Assembly: GCA_964406465.1 (NCBI GenBank) | Contig: CAYORT010000008.1 | Coordinates: forward strand, 42,994 to 106,993 | Source: JAHEZL01 sp964406465 | GTDB lineage: Bacteria; Bacteroidota; Bacteroidia; Flavobacteriales_C; GCA-002722245 | Length of the DNA stretch: 64,000 nucleotides | Direction: 5' to 3' | Part shown: positions 42,555 to 51,305 of the stretch, piece by piece | Layout: each line of letters begins with the position of its first letter | Position numbering within the stretch: position 1 is the first letter of the stretch | Position numbers and translations under genes: made by a program | The notes under the pieces: generated by a model | Databases searched by the model: none | What the model was told of the DNA's origin: nothing | Seen by the model: only the letters and a program-made list of their open reading frames with translations

Positions 42555-44975
42555 ATGGAAAAGAAAATATTTATTCCTTTTTTGCTTATCAGCAATTTGG
42601 TTTTTGCCCAACAGCATTTTAACGATATTGAAAAAGTTGAAAGCAATACTTTAAATGGTGAACACAAAAGTTATTTACTTCTAAAAACTAAGGAGGGAGA
42701 TGTAAAAATTTCCGAATACGAGAAAATCATTTCCGATGCTCAAAGTGCTGTTTACCGAGAAAAAGATAACAGCAAGGTTTCATTTTCTATTGTGAAGAAT
42801 GAAAATGGTATTCATGGTTTTTATTTCGACGCCAAGAATGATGTCGCTTACCGAATTTCTTCCGATAATAAAGATTATTTGCTATATGATAAGGTAAATA
42901 AAGAAGAGATATTGAATGTTTGTAATGAGGCAGAACCAGATGAGCTTCCTGCATACGATCATCTGCCTAGGTTTGTGGGCAATTCTCTCAATGCAAGCAC
43001 CTTTAATCTCGAAAGTAAGCCTGGCGCAGCTAACGTTTTGTATTTAGATTTCGATGGCGAAAGTGTCTTGTCGGGATGGAATTTAACTAACGTTGCTCCA
43101 TCGGGACTCTCTAACGAAATAATTGAAAAAATTTGGATGGCTTGTGCTGCCGATTATATTGCTTTTGATGTAAATGTAACTACTTCTCGAAAAGTATTTG
43201 ATAACCATCCCCTCACAAAAAAATCATGGGCTGTCTTTAGTGATTTTTCTGGCGCCAATGGCAATTACGGTGTGGCTTATGTTAATAGTTATGGCGACGG
43301 TAGAGCTGCTAAAGTAAATACAGGTATGTATTTTGGAACAGGTGATGATAGTTATTTTTATCGAACTCCTGCTCATGAGCTGGGGCATGTGCTCGGATTG
43401 GCACATGATGGCGGACCATCTACTTCGTATTACTTAGGGCATGGTGAATGGACGCCTATTATGGGCTCGGGTGGAAGAGTTTTTTCTCAGTGGAGCAAAG
43501 GCGAATACAACGGGGCAACAAATCAAGAAGATGATCTTTTCAAAATTAAAATGTTGTTGGGTGAACGCTTAGATGATTATCCTCTGGCCAAGCAGCTAAT
43601 GGTTTTGGTGAATGATAGTGTTCTAGTAAAATACAATGAAGGCATTGTTGAAAACAGTGCCGATAGAGATACTTTTTATTTTGAACTGCTTACCAACGGT
43701 GAAATAGATTTAACTGTTAGTCCTTCCATTTATTATTCCGATCTAGACGTGCAGCTTTCTTTACTGAATGAGCAAGGCATGGTGTTGTTTAACGATAATC
43801 CGGTTGGAAAAAGAGATTGTGGTATCCAACAAAATTTAAATGCAGGTAAATATTATCTTGTGATAAAGGGCGGCCAAGAACTTACGCCTTCCACAGGGTG
43901 GAGTGACTATGCTACTTTTGGGTACTATAACATTTATGGAGCAGTAAAAGGTTTAGCAAAAGATCCCAACGATATACTTCTTTTGAGTATGGAAAATGAG
44001 AGTTCTTTATGTAATCTTTCGGGAGAATTTTCCCCCCTTGTTACAGTAGTAAATAATGGAAGCATTCCACTTACTTCTTTTTATGCCGATGTGTATTTTA
44101 ATGGCTCATTGCTTAAAAGTGATTTAATCAATGAAAATTTAGCTTCAGGAGAAACCAAAACAATCAATTTGCCTGCTGCCAATATTAGCACCAATGGCAG
44201 TATTGAGGTTGTGCTAAGAAGTGTGGCTAACGAAATCAATACAAACAATAACTCGGCTCAGCTCACTCTTAATTATCAAGTAGGTGAAGAAATTAAATTC
44301 GTTACAGATCTTTCAACCTACAATGGTTCTGTGCTTAATTGGAGTGTTAAGAATGCTTCTAATGTTGTTGCTCAATCTTCCTCAAATATTTTAATTGAAA
44401 AAGAGCAAAATTCAAGTGTTCAAAAGTTTTGTTTAGCGCCCGATTGTTATACTTGGCAGCTCATGGGTGACTTTGAACTGTGCGGTGAAATGGCTTACAA
44501 CAATTCAAAAGTGTATAATGGGGGCGATAAGGCGGCATTGGGTGGAGTTGTTTACAGAGCAAAATGGTGGACTCAAGGAACGCCTCCTCCATCGCAAGTT
44601 TGGGAATCAGCAGGGTTTTGTAATGATGGAAATTTGAGCTATCAATTATACAGTGGAAATGTTTTGCTTACCAATAAGACCATACCTCAAAATTTACCAT
44701 CTTCAGAGAATTTTTGTATCGATCTTCCTACTGCTGTAAATGTTTCTAATAGCAATGGTTTCTATGTATATCCCAATCCTGCAACAAACCAAATTCATTT
44801 TAGCAATGAGGTGGTGCAGGTTAAAGTTTACGATAACACTGGCAGATATATTAAATGTGAAAATGTATATGCCAATACCATCACCCTAAATGAATTGAGC
44901 AATGGAATCTATCTTATCGAAATGATCAACAAAGCAAGTGAGCACATGATTGAAAAAGTTCTCGTTATAAAGTAG
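42555..44975 (+). CDS. Secreted zinc metalloprotease with chitin-binding module and T9SS domain
   Basis: An 806-residue exported protein. It has a signal peptide to about residue 19 and a metzincin-type catalytic domain with HELGHVLGLAHD (H274, E275, H278, H284). A pre-peptidase C-terminal domain follows near 365-440, then a CARDB-like module near 490-572. A CBM5/12-type chitin-binding module lies near 648-686 (YNGGDKAALGGVVYRAKWWT then QGTPPPSQVW). A T9SS type A domain (YVYPNPATNQIHFS ... LSNGIYLIEMINK) ends at 806. It should act outside the cell on protein, probably while held on chitin or a similar polymer. It is a single gene ended by a hairpin. Confidence 0.88.
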   Translation: MEKKIFIPFLLISNLVFAQQHFNDIEKVESNTLNGEHKSYLLLKTKEGDVKISEYEKIISDAQSAVYREKDNSKVSFSIVKNENGIHGFYFDAKNDVAYRISSDNKDYLLYDKVNKEEILNVCNEAEPDELPAYDHLPRFVGNSLNASTFNLESKPGAANVLYLDFDGESVLSGWNLTNVAPSGLSNEIIEKIWMACAADYIAFDVNVTTSRKVFDNHPLTKKSWAVFSDFSGANGNYGVAYVNSYGDGRAAKVNTGMYFGTGDDSYFYRTPAHELGHVLGLAHDGGPSTSYYLGHGEWTPIMGSGGRVFSQWSKGEYNGATNQEDDLFKIKMLLGERLDDYPLAKQLMVLVNDSVLVKYNEGIVENSADRDTFYFELLTNGEIDLTVSPSIYYSDLDVQLSLLNEQGMVLFNDNPVGKRDCGIQQNLNAGKYYLVIKGGQELTPSTGWSDYATFGYYNIYGAVKGLAKDPNDILLLSMENESSLCNLSGEFSPLVTVVNNGSIPLTSFYADVYFNGSLLKSDLINENLASGETKTINLPAANISTNGSIEVVLRSVANEINTNNNSAQLTLNYQVGEEIKFVTDLSTYNGSVLNWSVKNASNVVAQSSSNILIEKEQNSSVQKFCLAPDCYTWQLMGDFELCGEMAYNNSKVYNGGDKAALGGVVYRAKWWTQGTPPPSQVWESAGFCNDGNLSYQLYSGNVLLTNKTIPQNLPSSENFCIDLPTAVNVSNSNGFYVYPNPATNQIHFSNEVVQVKVYDNTGRYIKCENVYANTITLNELSNGIYLIEMINKASEHMIEKVLVIK

Positions 44976-45000
44976 TCGCTACAGTGTTTTAAGATAGAAA

Positions 45001-45039
45001 TGAATAACTACAAATAGTTCAGCTGCTTGTAGTTATTCA
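45001..45039. terminator. Hairpin between convergent genes
   Basis: TGAATAACTACAA (45001-45013) pairs exactly with TTGTAGTTATTCA (45027-45039) over a 13-base loop. It lies between the metalloprotease gene and paralogue B. The T tract is weak. Confidence 0.65.
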
Positions 45040-45065
45040 TTATTCGTTTGGCAATTGATTTTCTG

Positions 45066-45767
45066 CTAATTCAATTTATAGCACAGTTTGATGTTGTATG
45101 GAAAAGTAATAGAGCTAAAATCGCCACTCTTCAAAGTGTTAGGGATAGGAAGGATGTCACTTTCAATTATTGGATCTTCTGGGTTTGATCTTCCGTAGTG
45201 AATGTTATGCCCTATCATTACTCCAGCAGCCATAAAAGCGTCTATAGCCAATCTTTTTCCTATCGGAAATTGAAGTCCGAAACGAAATGAATTCAAAATA
45301 ATATCACGATGAACCTTTACTCTCTCCGAATATCTGCTGTCGGGTAAAGAATTTGATGTACTAACGTTTACAAATGTGAGGTCCTCCATTCCCGTTTGTG
45401 AAATAAAGGTCCAATTTAACGAGATATAGGCGCGCAAAGATTCTTTTTTAGTTAAATATAATCTCCCTTCGTAAGCTGTTTTAAATCCAGGAAATGTGTT
45501 TAAATCAGCGTTATTTGAAATGTATAATCCGGCGGTCACTTGCGAAGAGAAAATGTTGCTGTGGCGATGTTCAAAATCGACAGCGAAACATGGCATCATG
45601 TTATACGGAATGAATGAGAGTGGAGAAAATTTAAGGTAGTTTTTGGTGTAGTTTGTACTGTCTTCTGTTTTAGAACCGGCTTTGGCTTGCTGATTAATAA
45701 AAATCGAAAAAAGTAGAAGTGAGGCTAGCAAAAATGTACGCTTGCCTTGTGGCTTGGGGTTTTTCAT
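45066..45767 (-). CDS. Exported outer-membrane-type protein, paralogue B
   Basis: A 233-residue protein with a signal peptide (about MKNPKPQGKRTFLLASLLLF to residue 30). Its motifs LKFSPLSFIPYNMMPCF, EHRHSNIFSSQ, FPGFKTAYEGRLYLT, RLAIDAFMAAGVMIGHNI and FPYNIKLCY match the gene at 28013-28738, so the two are duplicates that have since diverged. Strand-rich, probably an outer-membrane barrel. Both copies are last before a convergent neighbour. Function unknown. Confidence 0.72.
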   Translation of the reverse strand: MKNPKPQGKRTFLLASLLLFSIFINQQAKAGSKTEDSTNYTKNYLKFSPLSFIPYNMMPCFAVDFEHRHSNIFSSQVTAGLYISNNADLNTFPGFKTAYEGRLYLTKKESLRAYISLNWTFISQTGMEDLTFVNVSTSNSLPDSRYSERVKVHRDIILNSFRFGLQFPIGKRLAIDAFMAAGVMIGHNIHYGRSNPEDPIIESDILPIPNTLKSGDFSSITFPYNIKLCYKLN

Positions 45768-45975
45768 GACTGATTTATTTCAAAAGTAATAGTTAACGTA
45801 GCCTAAGACATCACTTGTGGTAGATGGTTGCCTTCAAGGGGCAGTTATCGCTAATGGTTCTGTGAGGAAAGATGAAAGATTCTGTTAACCAGTTGTTTGC
45901 GTTATGTGATTATTTTCAATAGAGTAATTGACGCTGGTCATAGTATTGCCTTCTCACTTAAAGTAAAATTGTAGT

Positions 45976-47313
45976 ATGAAGTTGAAAATATTTATACTAT
46001 TCTTTTGTTTTAGCGTCTTATTCTTTTCATGCAAGAAGGATAACAATGCGCAGAATAACAACAATAATAACAATAATAACACGCAAGTTAATCCGCCCCG
46101 ACTGTTAGACATTAAGAATTCTAGCACCTTGTTTATCGCACAATCGTCGAGTTTTAAAACCGATGGCTCTGATCCTGAAAATCGATTGTTTAAAGTTACA
46201 GCCGATGGTTTGGTGGTAGAGGTTACTGTAAAAGATGAAATGGGAAGCGATATCACCCGAACTGTTCAGCCTAAAAATATTTGTAATTTGAATGACGACT
46301 TCTTTACCGCAACTTATCAGTTTAATGGCAATGGAAATACCCAGACTTACCTGGTGCGTAAATCAGATGGAGCAGTATTTTCTGGAGAAAAGATTTTTTC
46401 AAGATATTTTAGCTCAAGTGATCGCAGCGATTTAATCGTTCAGGAAGACGGTGCAGGTAATATTTATTACAATTATCAAACTAGTGGAGGAGGAAATTCT
46501 ATTGTTGAACTTATAAAGCTCAATGTTTCCAATCCACAATCCTTAACTACTGAAAGGTACTCGGCTTCGGGTGACGATATTTCGCTTTTTGTGGTAGATA
46601 AGAATGCAAATATTCTTTATGCCGGTAAAGATGCTAATCAAAAAGCAATTACCAGATACAGAAATAATTCAAGTGGATTTACCAATTTAAATGCTTCTAG
46701 TTCCATGTTTTTTACCGATGCTACAAAAGAAAACATGTATACCATTAGAACTTCATTCAGCGGTGTGGAGAAAAATACCATCTACAAATTAAATACACAA
46801 ACTTCTGCTTTCGAACTAAGTCCTGATACTAGCGGTATTCTGCATATAAAGAAAAGTTGCACGGTTAAGGGACAAAACAAGGTCTTATTATATGGTGTAG
46901 ATTGGAATTTTAACAATGACTATATTTTTGAGTTTACGGGTAGTAATCCAATTGCCACGGCAAAAATTCCAACTTCTTCTTTGGGTTTATTAGGCTATCC
47001 ATCGGGAAATATTTTGCCTGTAGAAAGTATCATTGCCTCCTATATGAATTATTATATCCTAGGTAACGACAATAGCTTTAATAAGGTGTTGATTAAAGTT
47101 GATGGAGCAACGCACAGTTACACTAAATTGGTTCTTTCCTCCGATTACGATATTCAGCAGTTGGTAATAGGTAAAAACGACGAACTCATGTTTTATGGCA
47201 TTAGAATGAGTGATGGAAATAAAGTTTTAGCCAGAATTAATATTAGCGGCAATATTGAAGTACTTACAGTATTTGATAACACTACCGTAAATTCATTGGA
47301 GAGAATTAATTGA
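45976..47313 (+). CDS. Lipoprotein with Asn-repeat linker, probably beta-propeller-like
   Basis: A 445-residue predicted lipoprotein. The signal ends at a lipobox (VLFFSCKK, Cys19) and is followed by a nine-Asn tract (NNNNNNNNN then TQVNPPR), which would act as a flexible spacer from the membrane. The rest shows repeated four-strand units with DKNANILYAGKDANQKAITR, TDATKENMYTIRTS and GKNDELMFYGIRMSDGN, suggestive of a propeller. No enzyme motif. Single gene. Confidence 0.7.
   Translation: MKLKIFILFFCFSVLFFSCKKDNNAQNNNNNNNNNTQVNPPRLLDIKNSSTLFIAQSSSFKTDGSDPENRLFKVTADGLVVEVTVKDEMGSDITRTVQPKNICNLNDDFFTATYQFNGNGNTQTYLVRKSDGAVFSGEKIFSRYFSSSDRSDLIVQEDGAGNIYYNYQTSGGGNSIVELIKLNVSNPQSLTTERYSASGDDISLFVVDKNANILYAGKDANQKAITRYRNNSSGFTNLNASSSMFFTDATKENMYTIRTSFSGVEKNTIYKLNTQTSAFELSPDTSGILHIKKSCTVKGQNKVLLYGVDWNFNNDYIFEFTGSNPIATAKIPTSSLGLLGYPSGNILPVESIIASYMNYYILGNDNSFNKVLIKVDGATHSYTKLVLSSDYDIQQLVIGKNDELMFYGIRMSDGNKVLARINISGNIEVLTVFDNTTVNSLERIN
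46054..46080 (+). repeat. AAC/AAT trinucleotide run encoding poly-Asn
   Basis: Nine consecutive Asn codons mixing AAC and AAT, just after the lipobox of the lipoprotein. Being in units of three, length change would alter the spacer but not the frame. Confidence 0.8.
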
Positions 47314-47379
47314 TGTTTTTTTATTTCTCAAGATTTGCTTGTGAATAGATGGTACGCATTTTCATTTGCACTTAAGATC

Positions 47380-47724
47380 TTAATTGAACCATACCGCATA
47401 ACCTTTTCTGCGAAGTTCTAATGCCAATTTTTCTTCCATTCTAAGGGCTTCTTCTTGTGTCATTGATACGCCATGTAAGTGGTTGTATAAACTCGGCCTC
47501 AGATAAGTGCCGTACTTTTGAACTATGTTGGAAGATAATTTGTGGCCTTTTTTGTTGATATATCCGCTCTTGTGCTGTAAGAATCTTTCTTGCGGCGTTT
47601 TGCTTGTCATTCCTACATAAAGACATTGAAGCATTCCGTTGAATTGCGGATTGGCCGCGCGAAATTTAGCATTCTCACTAAATACTCTACGCGATAATTC
47701 TATCACATAAACACAGTAGTTCAT
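47380..47724 (-). CDS. GIY-YIG-like small nuclease-domain protein
   Basis: A 114-residue protein with a GIY-YIG-type core. YCVYVIEL and CLYVGMTSKTPQERFLQHKS match the two paired tyrosine strands (here VYV and LYVG) and the following Arg/His helix. RMEEKLALELRRKG may give the conserved acidic residue. The insert between the two strands is longer than in UvrC or YhbQ. Stand-alone members are nucleases or of unknown role. It is followed 29 bases upstream by a small membrane protein gene in the same direction. Confidence 0.65.
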   Translation of the reverse strand: MNYCVYVIELSRRVFSENAKFRAANPQFNGMLQCLYVGMTSKTPQERFLQHKSGYINKKGHKLSSNIVQKYGTYLRPSLYNHLHGVSMTQEEALRMEEKLALELRRKGYAVWFN

Positions 47725-47753
47725 ACCTGAATTTAGTGCTGAACGAACTTAAT

Positions 47754-47942
47754 TTACTTTTTGGTATGCTCTATATCCGTTTTGTTTCTAAGACTATTCT
47801 CTTGTTTTTTGCGGCGCACTGCTCTAATTACATTTCTAATTGTAAAGAATAAAATAGCCGCTACACAGAAATAGAAAAGAAAAATGGCAATGTCGTAAAT
47901 AAGCATAAAGGAAGCCAAACCGGCTTGCATCTTTTGATGCAC
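47754..47942 (-). CDS. Small single-pass membrane protein
   Basis: A 62-residue protein with one long hydrophobic segment and a basic cytoplasmic tail (IRNVIRAVRRKKQENSLRNK). The stretch MLIYDIAIFLFYFCVAAILF then FTIRNVIRAVRRK resembles the anchor of the protein at 51306-51944 (MLIYDLLKVFFFICIIIILF then LFIRKVMRL). Starts at 47942, 47930 or 47906 are all possible. Function unknown. Confidence 0.5.
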   Translation of the reverse strand: MHQKMQAGLASFMLIYDIAIFLFYFCVAAILFFTIRNVIRAVRRKKQENSLRNKTDIEHTKK

Positions 47943-47984
47943 CTATTTCATCAATTATTTGTATATTCAATTTCATTATTAAAT

Positions 47985-48785
47985 ATGAAAAAAGCGCTAC
48001 TACAAATTATTGTTGCATTCTGTTTTTTTTCTTGTGGGAAAGTTCCTACATCTGAGCCCGGTTTGCCGATTTCTCCTTTTAATGAAAACTTCGACGATGC
48101 AAAAATTAATGGTGTACATTACCTCGTTGTTGATTCAGTAGCTGATCTTAAGTTGCTTAATTCTCCCGTTAGAAAGGGGAGTTGTGCATTAAAAAATATT
48201 TTGCATCCCGAAGATTTTGTATTTAATGGTTACCGCACCGAGTTGGCCATCTACGATTGTGCTAAATACAAGAGCGAAGCATTTTATGGTTTTAGTTTTA
48301 TGATTGATACTGCCTATTCAGATATGCGCTTTAATTTACTTTGTCAGTGGCAAGATTTACCGTACTATATTCAAGGAGAGTGGTGGGAACCAACGCCAAC
48401 ACTGCACGGTTCATCGCCTCCGCTAGCTTTGGTATATGCCGATGGCAATTTAGAATTGAAGATAAATGAAGATCCTAGCTCTGATCAGCATACGGTGGTT
48501 ATTTCCTCTATACCTTCCATTGAAAAAGGAAAATGGTACGATATGGTTTTTCATGTATATTGGTCTGATGAAAATGACGGCTTTATCGAGGCCTGGGTGA
48601 ATGGCAATTTTTTCACTCCTTATAATGGCACCAACCATAAATACTATAAAAGAAATTTGTTTAATCGAACGGGGAATTACTTTAAGTTCGGACAGTATCG
48701 TGGTCACATAAAACCAATAGGGGTGAATGCCGTTTATTTTGATGAAATAAAAATTGGTTCCTCCTATAATGACGTAGCACCATGA
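47985..48785 (+). CDS. Heparin-lyase-I-like polysaccharide lyase family lipoprotein
   Basis: A 266-residue predicted lipoprotein: MKKALLQIIVAFCFFSC ends in a lipobox. The mature part is a jelly-roll type domain as in the heparinase I / PL20 family: RTELAIYDCAKYKSEAFYGF, LCQWQDLPYYIQGEW, GKWYDMVFHVYWSDENDGFI then EAWVNG, and VYFDEIKIG. Such proteins cleave or bind acidic polysaccharides, but catalytic residues could not be confirmed. The ATG at 47985 gives a clean signal. Its TGA overlaps the next ATG (ATGA). Confidence 0.75.
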   Translation: MKKALLQIIVAFCFFSCGKVPTSEPGLPISPFNENFDDAKINGVHYLVVDSVADLKLLNSPVRKGSCALKNILHPEDFVFNGYRTELAIYDCAKYKSEAFYGFSFMIDTAYSDMRFNLLCQWQDLPYYIQGEWWEPTPTLHGSSPPLALVYADGNLELKINEDPSSDQHTVVISSIPSIEKGKWYDMVFHVYWSDENDGFIEAWVNGNFFTPYNGTNHKYYKRNLFNRTGNYFKFGQYRGHIKPIGVNAVYFDEIKIGSSYNDVAP

Positions 48786-49387
48786 AAAAGTTTTTATTAT
48801 TTATAGCATTTTTTGTTGCGCTTGTTCCATCTTCTCGCTCGCAAGAAAGTGATGATTTAACTGCGCATAAGTTGTCGCTCGATTTTGGAAGTATGCGCAA
48901 TAGATATTTGTATCCATTCACCAATGTGCGTTACATTTCGCCCTTGATAAAAAAAGTAAACGCTAATTTTTCGCTGCGTTTACGATCGTATGGAACGCTT
49001 TTTATTTTTAGTAAAAGTGCTTATGATATTACGCCGCAGGTGGAATGTTTTTTCACGAAGAAAGTAAAGCCTGTTTATTTTTCAGCTGGCGTAGGCATGG
49101 ATATGCGCGTTCGTTTGGTAAAGGATGAAAGAAGTTCTGCAGTAAGCAGCGCCGAACCCTTGGTGAGTGTAAGCATGTTTTCGCAGTTTAAAAAATTTAG
49201 GTTGGCTACACCACTGTGGACTCGCTTTTACAGCAATGGAATTTCCTTTTCCCTTTTACCAGAGCTTTCCTGGCAAATCAATAAATTCTCACTTTTCTTT
49301 AGATACGAAATTTCAACTTTAAATACCTATGTAGGAGTGCAGGAATGGCGCCATGATAGTTTCGTAGGTTTGCAATTTACATGGTAG
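48782..49387 (+). CDS. Exported outer-membrane barrel-like protein coupled to the lyase-like gene
   Basis: A 201-residue protein with a signal peptide (MKKFLLFIAFFVALVPSSRS). It has alternating strands rich in aromatic residues (RYLYPFTNVRYISPLIKKV, VNANFSLRLRSYGTLFIF) and ends VGLQFTW, a C-terminal aromatic typical of outer-membrane barrels. Overlap with the lyase-like lipoprotein gene by four bases argues that the two work together, but no direct evidence shows how. Family not recognised. Confidence 0.68.
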   Translation: MKKFLLFIAFFVALVPSSRSQESDDLTAHKLSLDFGSMRNRYLYPFTNVRYISPLIKKVNANFSLRLRSYGTLFIFSKSAYDITPQVECFFTKKVKPVYFSAGVGMDMRVRLVKDERSSAVSSAEPLVSVSMFSQFKKFRLATPLWTRFYSNGISFSLLPELSWQINKFSLFFRYEISTLNTYVGVQEWRHDSFVGLQFTW

Positions 49388-49667
49388 AAATTGTACATCC
49401 TCTATAGCTCCTCAGGTAAAATTAGTGTTTAAAGGTTCGTTGCCTCTCTTGCATATAGAAAGCGTGTGCGACTTTCTAAGAATTCACTTTTATCTCACCT
49501 CGACTATTTATTATTGAGTTGAATCAAGAAATATTTTACAGCCCTAATAATTTGCTTAGCAATCAGCGAAATTATTAATAATTGCAAATGTGTTGTCGTT
49601 ATTGTTATTTATCAATAACTGTCGTCCTTTTTTCATGGCTAACATTGTCGCACTAAATATTAAGAAT

Positions 49668-50450
49668 ATGAAATCAATTTATTTTTTTTCTTTACTGTTT
49701 CTGCTTACTGGTTGTGGAATACAATATTACTCTGTAAACATGCACAATGCTCCTTTATTGAAAGAGAAGGGAGATATAAAAATTAACGGAGCAGCTTCAG
49801 TTAGTGAGGAGTCAGGTAATGCTCTTGCATTAGAAACTCAAGCTGCTTATGCTTTCAATAAGCATTGGGGAATAGTAGGTGATTTTCATAGTATACAAAA
49901 ACAGAATTCAAATAGCGCATTAGCAAATTACGGAACATCTTATACTATAGGTTTAGGTTATTTTACTCCTATTCAAAATACAAAATTGATGACTGAAATA
50001 TATGGAAGTATTGGAATGGGCAACGCTATTTTTACGAATTCCGAAACACACTATTATAAAACGTTTAACAACGGGCAATATCAATATTTCGTAGGCGATT
50101 ACTATCAGAAACATGATTTTTCAAGTATGTCTTTGCAGACAAATATTGGTTGCAAAGCAAAATATTTCGAATGTGCGCTTACAGGAAAACTTGCTAAGTT
50201 GACTTATTACAAAAGGGAGGTAAAGGTTGGAGGACTTAATGCAAATTATACCTTTGATGATCACGACCCTTTTAATAAATCATTTATTTTGTTAGAACCT
50301 GGTATTATGCTAAGGGGTGGAAGTGAAAATATTAAAGTTCAATCGGCATTTTCTATAGGATTTGGAGCAAATAATTTAATTGCTCAAAGAATTAATTTCT
50401 CTTTGGGATTGCAGGTATCGCTAAATACGTTTGGGAAAAATAAAAAATAA
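49668..50450 (+). CDS. Predicted lipoprotein with barrel-like repeats, unknown
   Basis: A 260-residue protein. The ATG at 49668 gives MKSIYFFSLLFLLTGCGIQY with a lipobox Cys16, while the longer reading from 49590 adds an unlikely N-terminus. The mature part has alternating strands (AYAFNKHWGIVGDFHSIQ, YTIGLGYFTPIQN, INFSLGLQVSLN), in the style of Bacteroidota outer-membrane proteins. The 280 bases upstream hold nothing else I can support. A second mobile unit starts 23 bases downstream. Confidence 0.68.
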   Translation: MKSIYFFSLLFLLTGCGIQYYSVNMHNAPLLKEKGDIKINGAASVSEESGNALALETQAAYAFNKHWGIVGDFHSIQKQNSNSALANYGTSYTIGLGYFTPIQNTKLMTEIYGSIGMGNAIFTNSETHYYKTFNNGQYQYFVGDYYQKHDFSSMSLQTNIGCKAKYFECALTGKLAKLTYYKREVKVGGLNANYTFDDHDPFNKSFILLEPGIMLRGGSENIKVQSAFSIGFGANNLIAQRINFSLGLQVSLNTFGKNKK

Positions 50451-50472
50451 TGTACATCGCCTCGCTTTGCGT

Positions 50473-50521
50473 GCATTTTCTTTTCGCTAAGCGATTCTCA
50501 CACTCCCCAAGCCTTTGGCTT
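50473..50521. repeat. Left 49-bp inverted repeat flanking the second RAYT
   Basis: This 49-base segment starts GCATTTTCTTTTCGCTAAGC and ends AAGCCTTTGGCTT. Its inverse lies at 51232-51280 with about five mismatches. Inner pairings (CGCTAAGCG, AAGCCTTTGGCTT) let each arm fold on itself. It ends 24 bases before the transposase ATG. Confidence 0.85.
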
Positions 50522-50545
50522 ATTTTTTCCCCTAACTAACTAAAC

Positions 50546-51112
50546 ATGGATGGCAAATACAGAATTTCCGAACCGGAAGGAATTTACTTTATCACTTTTG
50601 CAACAATAGGATGGGTGGATGTTTTCACCCGACAGCGTTATCGAGATATCATCATCGACAGCTTAAATTTTTGTGTGGAGAAAAAGGGATTTGAAATTTA
50701 TAGCTGGGTGATTATGAGCAATCATGTGCACATGGTATGTAAATCTAAAACAGGAAATCTATCAGGAATCATTAGAGATTTCAAAGGTTTTACAGCCAAG
50801 CAAATTCTTAAATCGATTATGAACGAACCAGAAAGTAGAAGAGAGTGGATGCTCACTATTTTCAATATCGCAGGAAGAAACAGCAGCACCAATAAATATT
50901 TTCAATTGTGGCGACACGATAATCATGCAATTGAAGTGTATAGCAATTCTGTCATCGACCAAAAGATTGATTACATACATTCCAATCCTGTTCGTTCTGG
51001 AATTGTAGCACAACCCGAAGAATATTTGTACAGCAGCGCTATTGATTATTGCGGCGGAAAGGGTTTGGTGAAAGTAGAGGTGATGGAGAGAAGTGGATAT
51101 GAAAGAATTTAA
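50546..51112 (+). CDS. REP-associated transposase-like protein (RAYT, second type)
   Basis: A 188-residue protein of the Y1-Tnp/RAYT class: GIYFITFATIGWVDVFTR, the HUH motif SWVIMSNHVHMV (H60, H62), LWRHDNHAIEV and IDYIHSNPVRSGIV. It belongs to a different branch from the RAYT at 14524. At the place where that protein has RGYK, this one has RDFK (F79), so the expected nucleophilic tyrosine is not at the usual site. The reading frame is intact. It is framed by 49-bp inverted repeats. Confidence 0.87.
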   Translation: MDGKYRISEPEGIYFITFATIGWVDVFTRQRYRDIIIDSLNFCVEKKGFEIYSWVIMSNHVHMVCKSKTGNLSGIIRDFKGFTAKQILKSIMNEPESRREWMLTIFNIAGRNSSTNKYFQLWRHDNHAIEVYSNSVIDQKIDYIHSNPVRSGIVAQPEEYLYSSAIDYCGGKGLVKVEVMERSGYERI

Positions 51113-51156
51113 GTGCTCCGCTTAGGCTGCCGCTGCTCCGCTGCTCCGCTTAGGCT

Positions 51157-51180
51157 GCATTTTCTTTTGCCTAAGCGGTT
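51157..51180. repeat. Additional partial copy of the second repeat family
   Basis: GCATTTTCTTTTGCCTAAGC begins here in the same direction as the left repeat at 50473, 44 bases after the transposase stop. Around it are short GCTCCGCT and AGGCTTCGCCT reiterations. Together with 51232-51280 it forms a close inverted pair. Confidence 0.7.
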
Positions 51181-51231
51181 TTCCTACCTAAGAGGCTTCG
51201 CCTCGTGTTTAATAATTTTAAAAAGTAAAGA

Positions 51232-51280
51232 AAGCCGAAGGCTTAGGGAGTGTAAGAATCGCTTAGGCAAAAGAAAATGC
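51232..51280. repeat. Right 49-bp inverted repeat flanking the second RAYT
   Basis: It starts AAGCCGAAGGCTTAGGGAGT and ends AAGAAAATGC. It is the inverse of 50473-50521 with about five differences over 49 bases. Confidence 0.85.
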
Positions 51281-51305
51281 AGCCAAAGGCGGGGGCGGGG
51301 GTTAT

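Noticed and set aside
45954..46256. Leftward frame with a poly-Leu run
   Set aside because: It is the opposite strand of the poly-Asn codon run in the lipoprotein gene.
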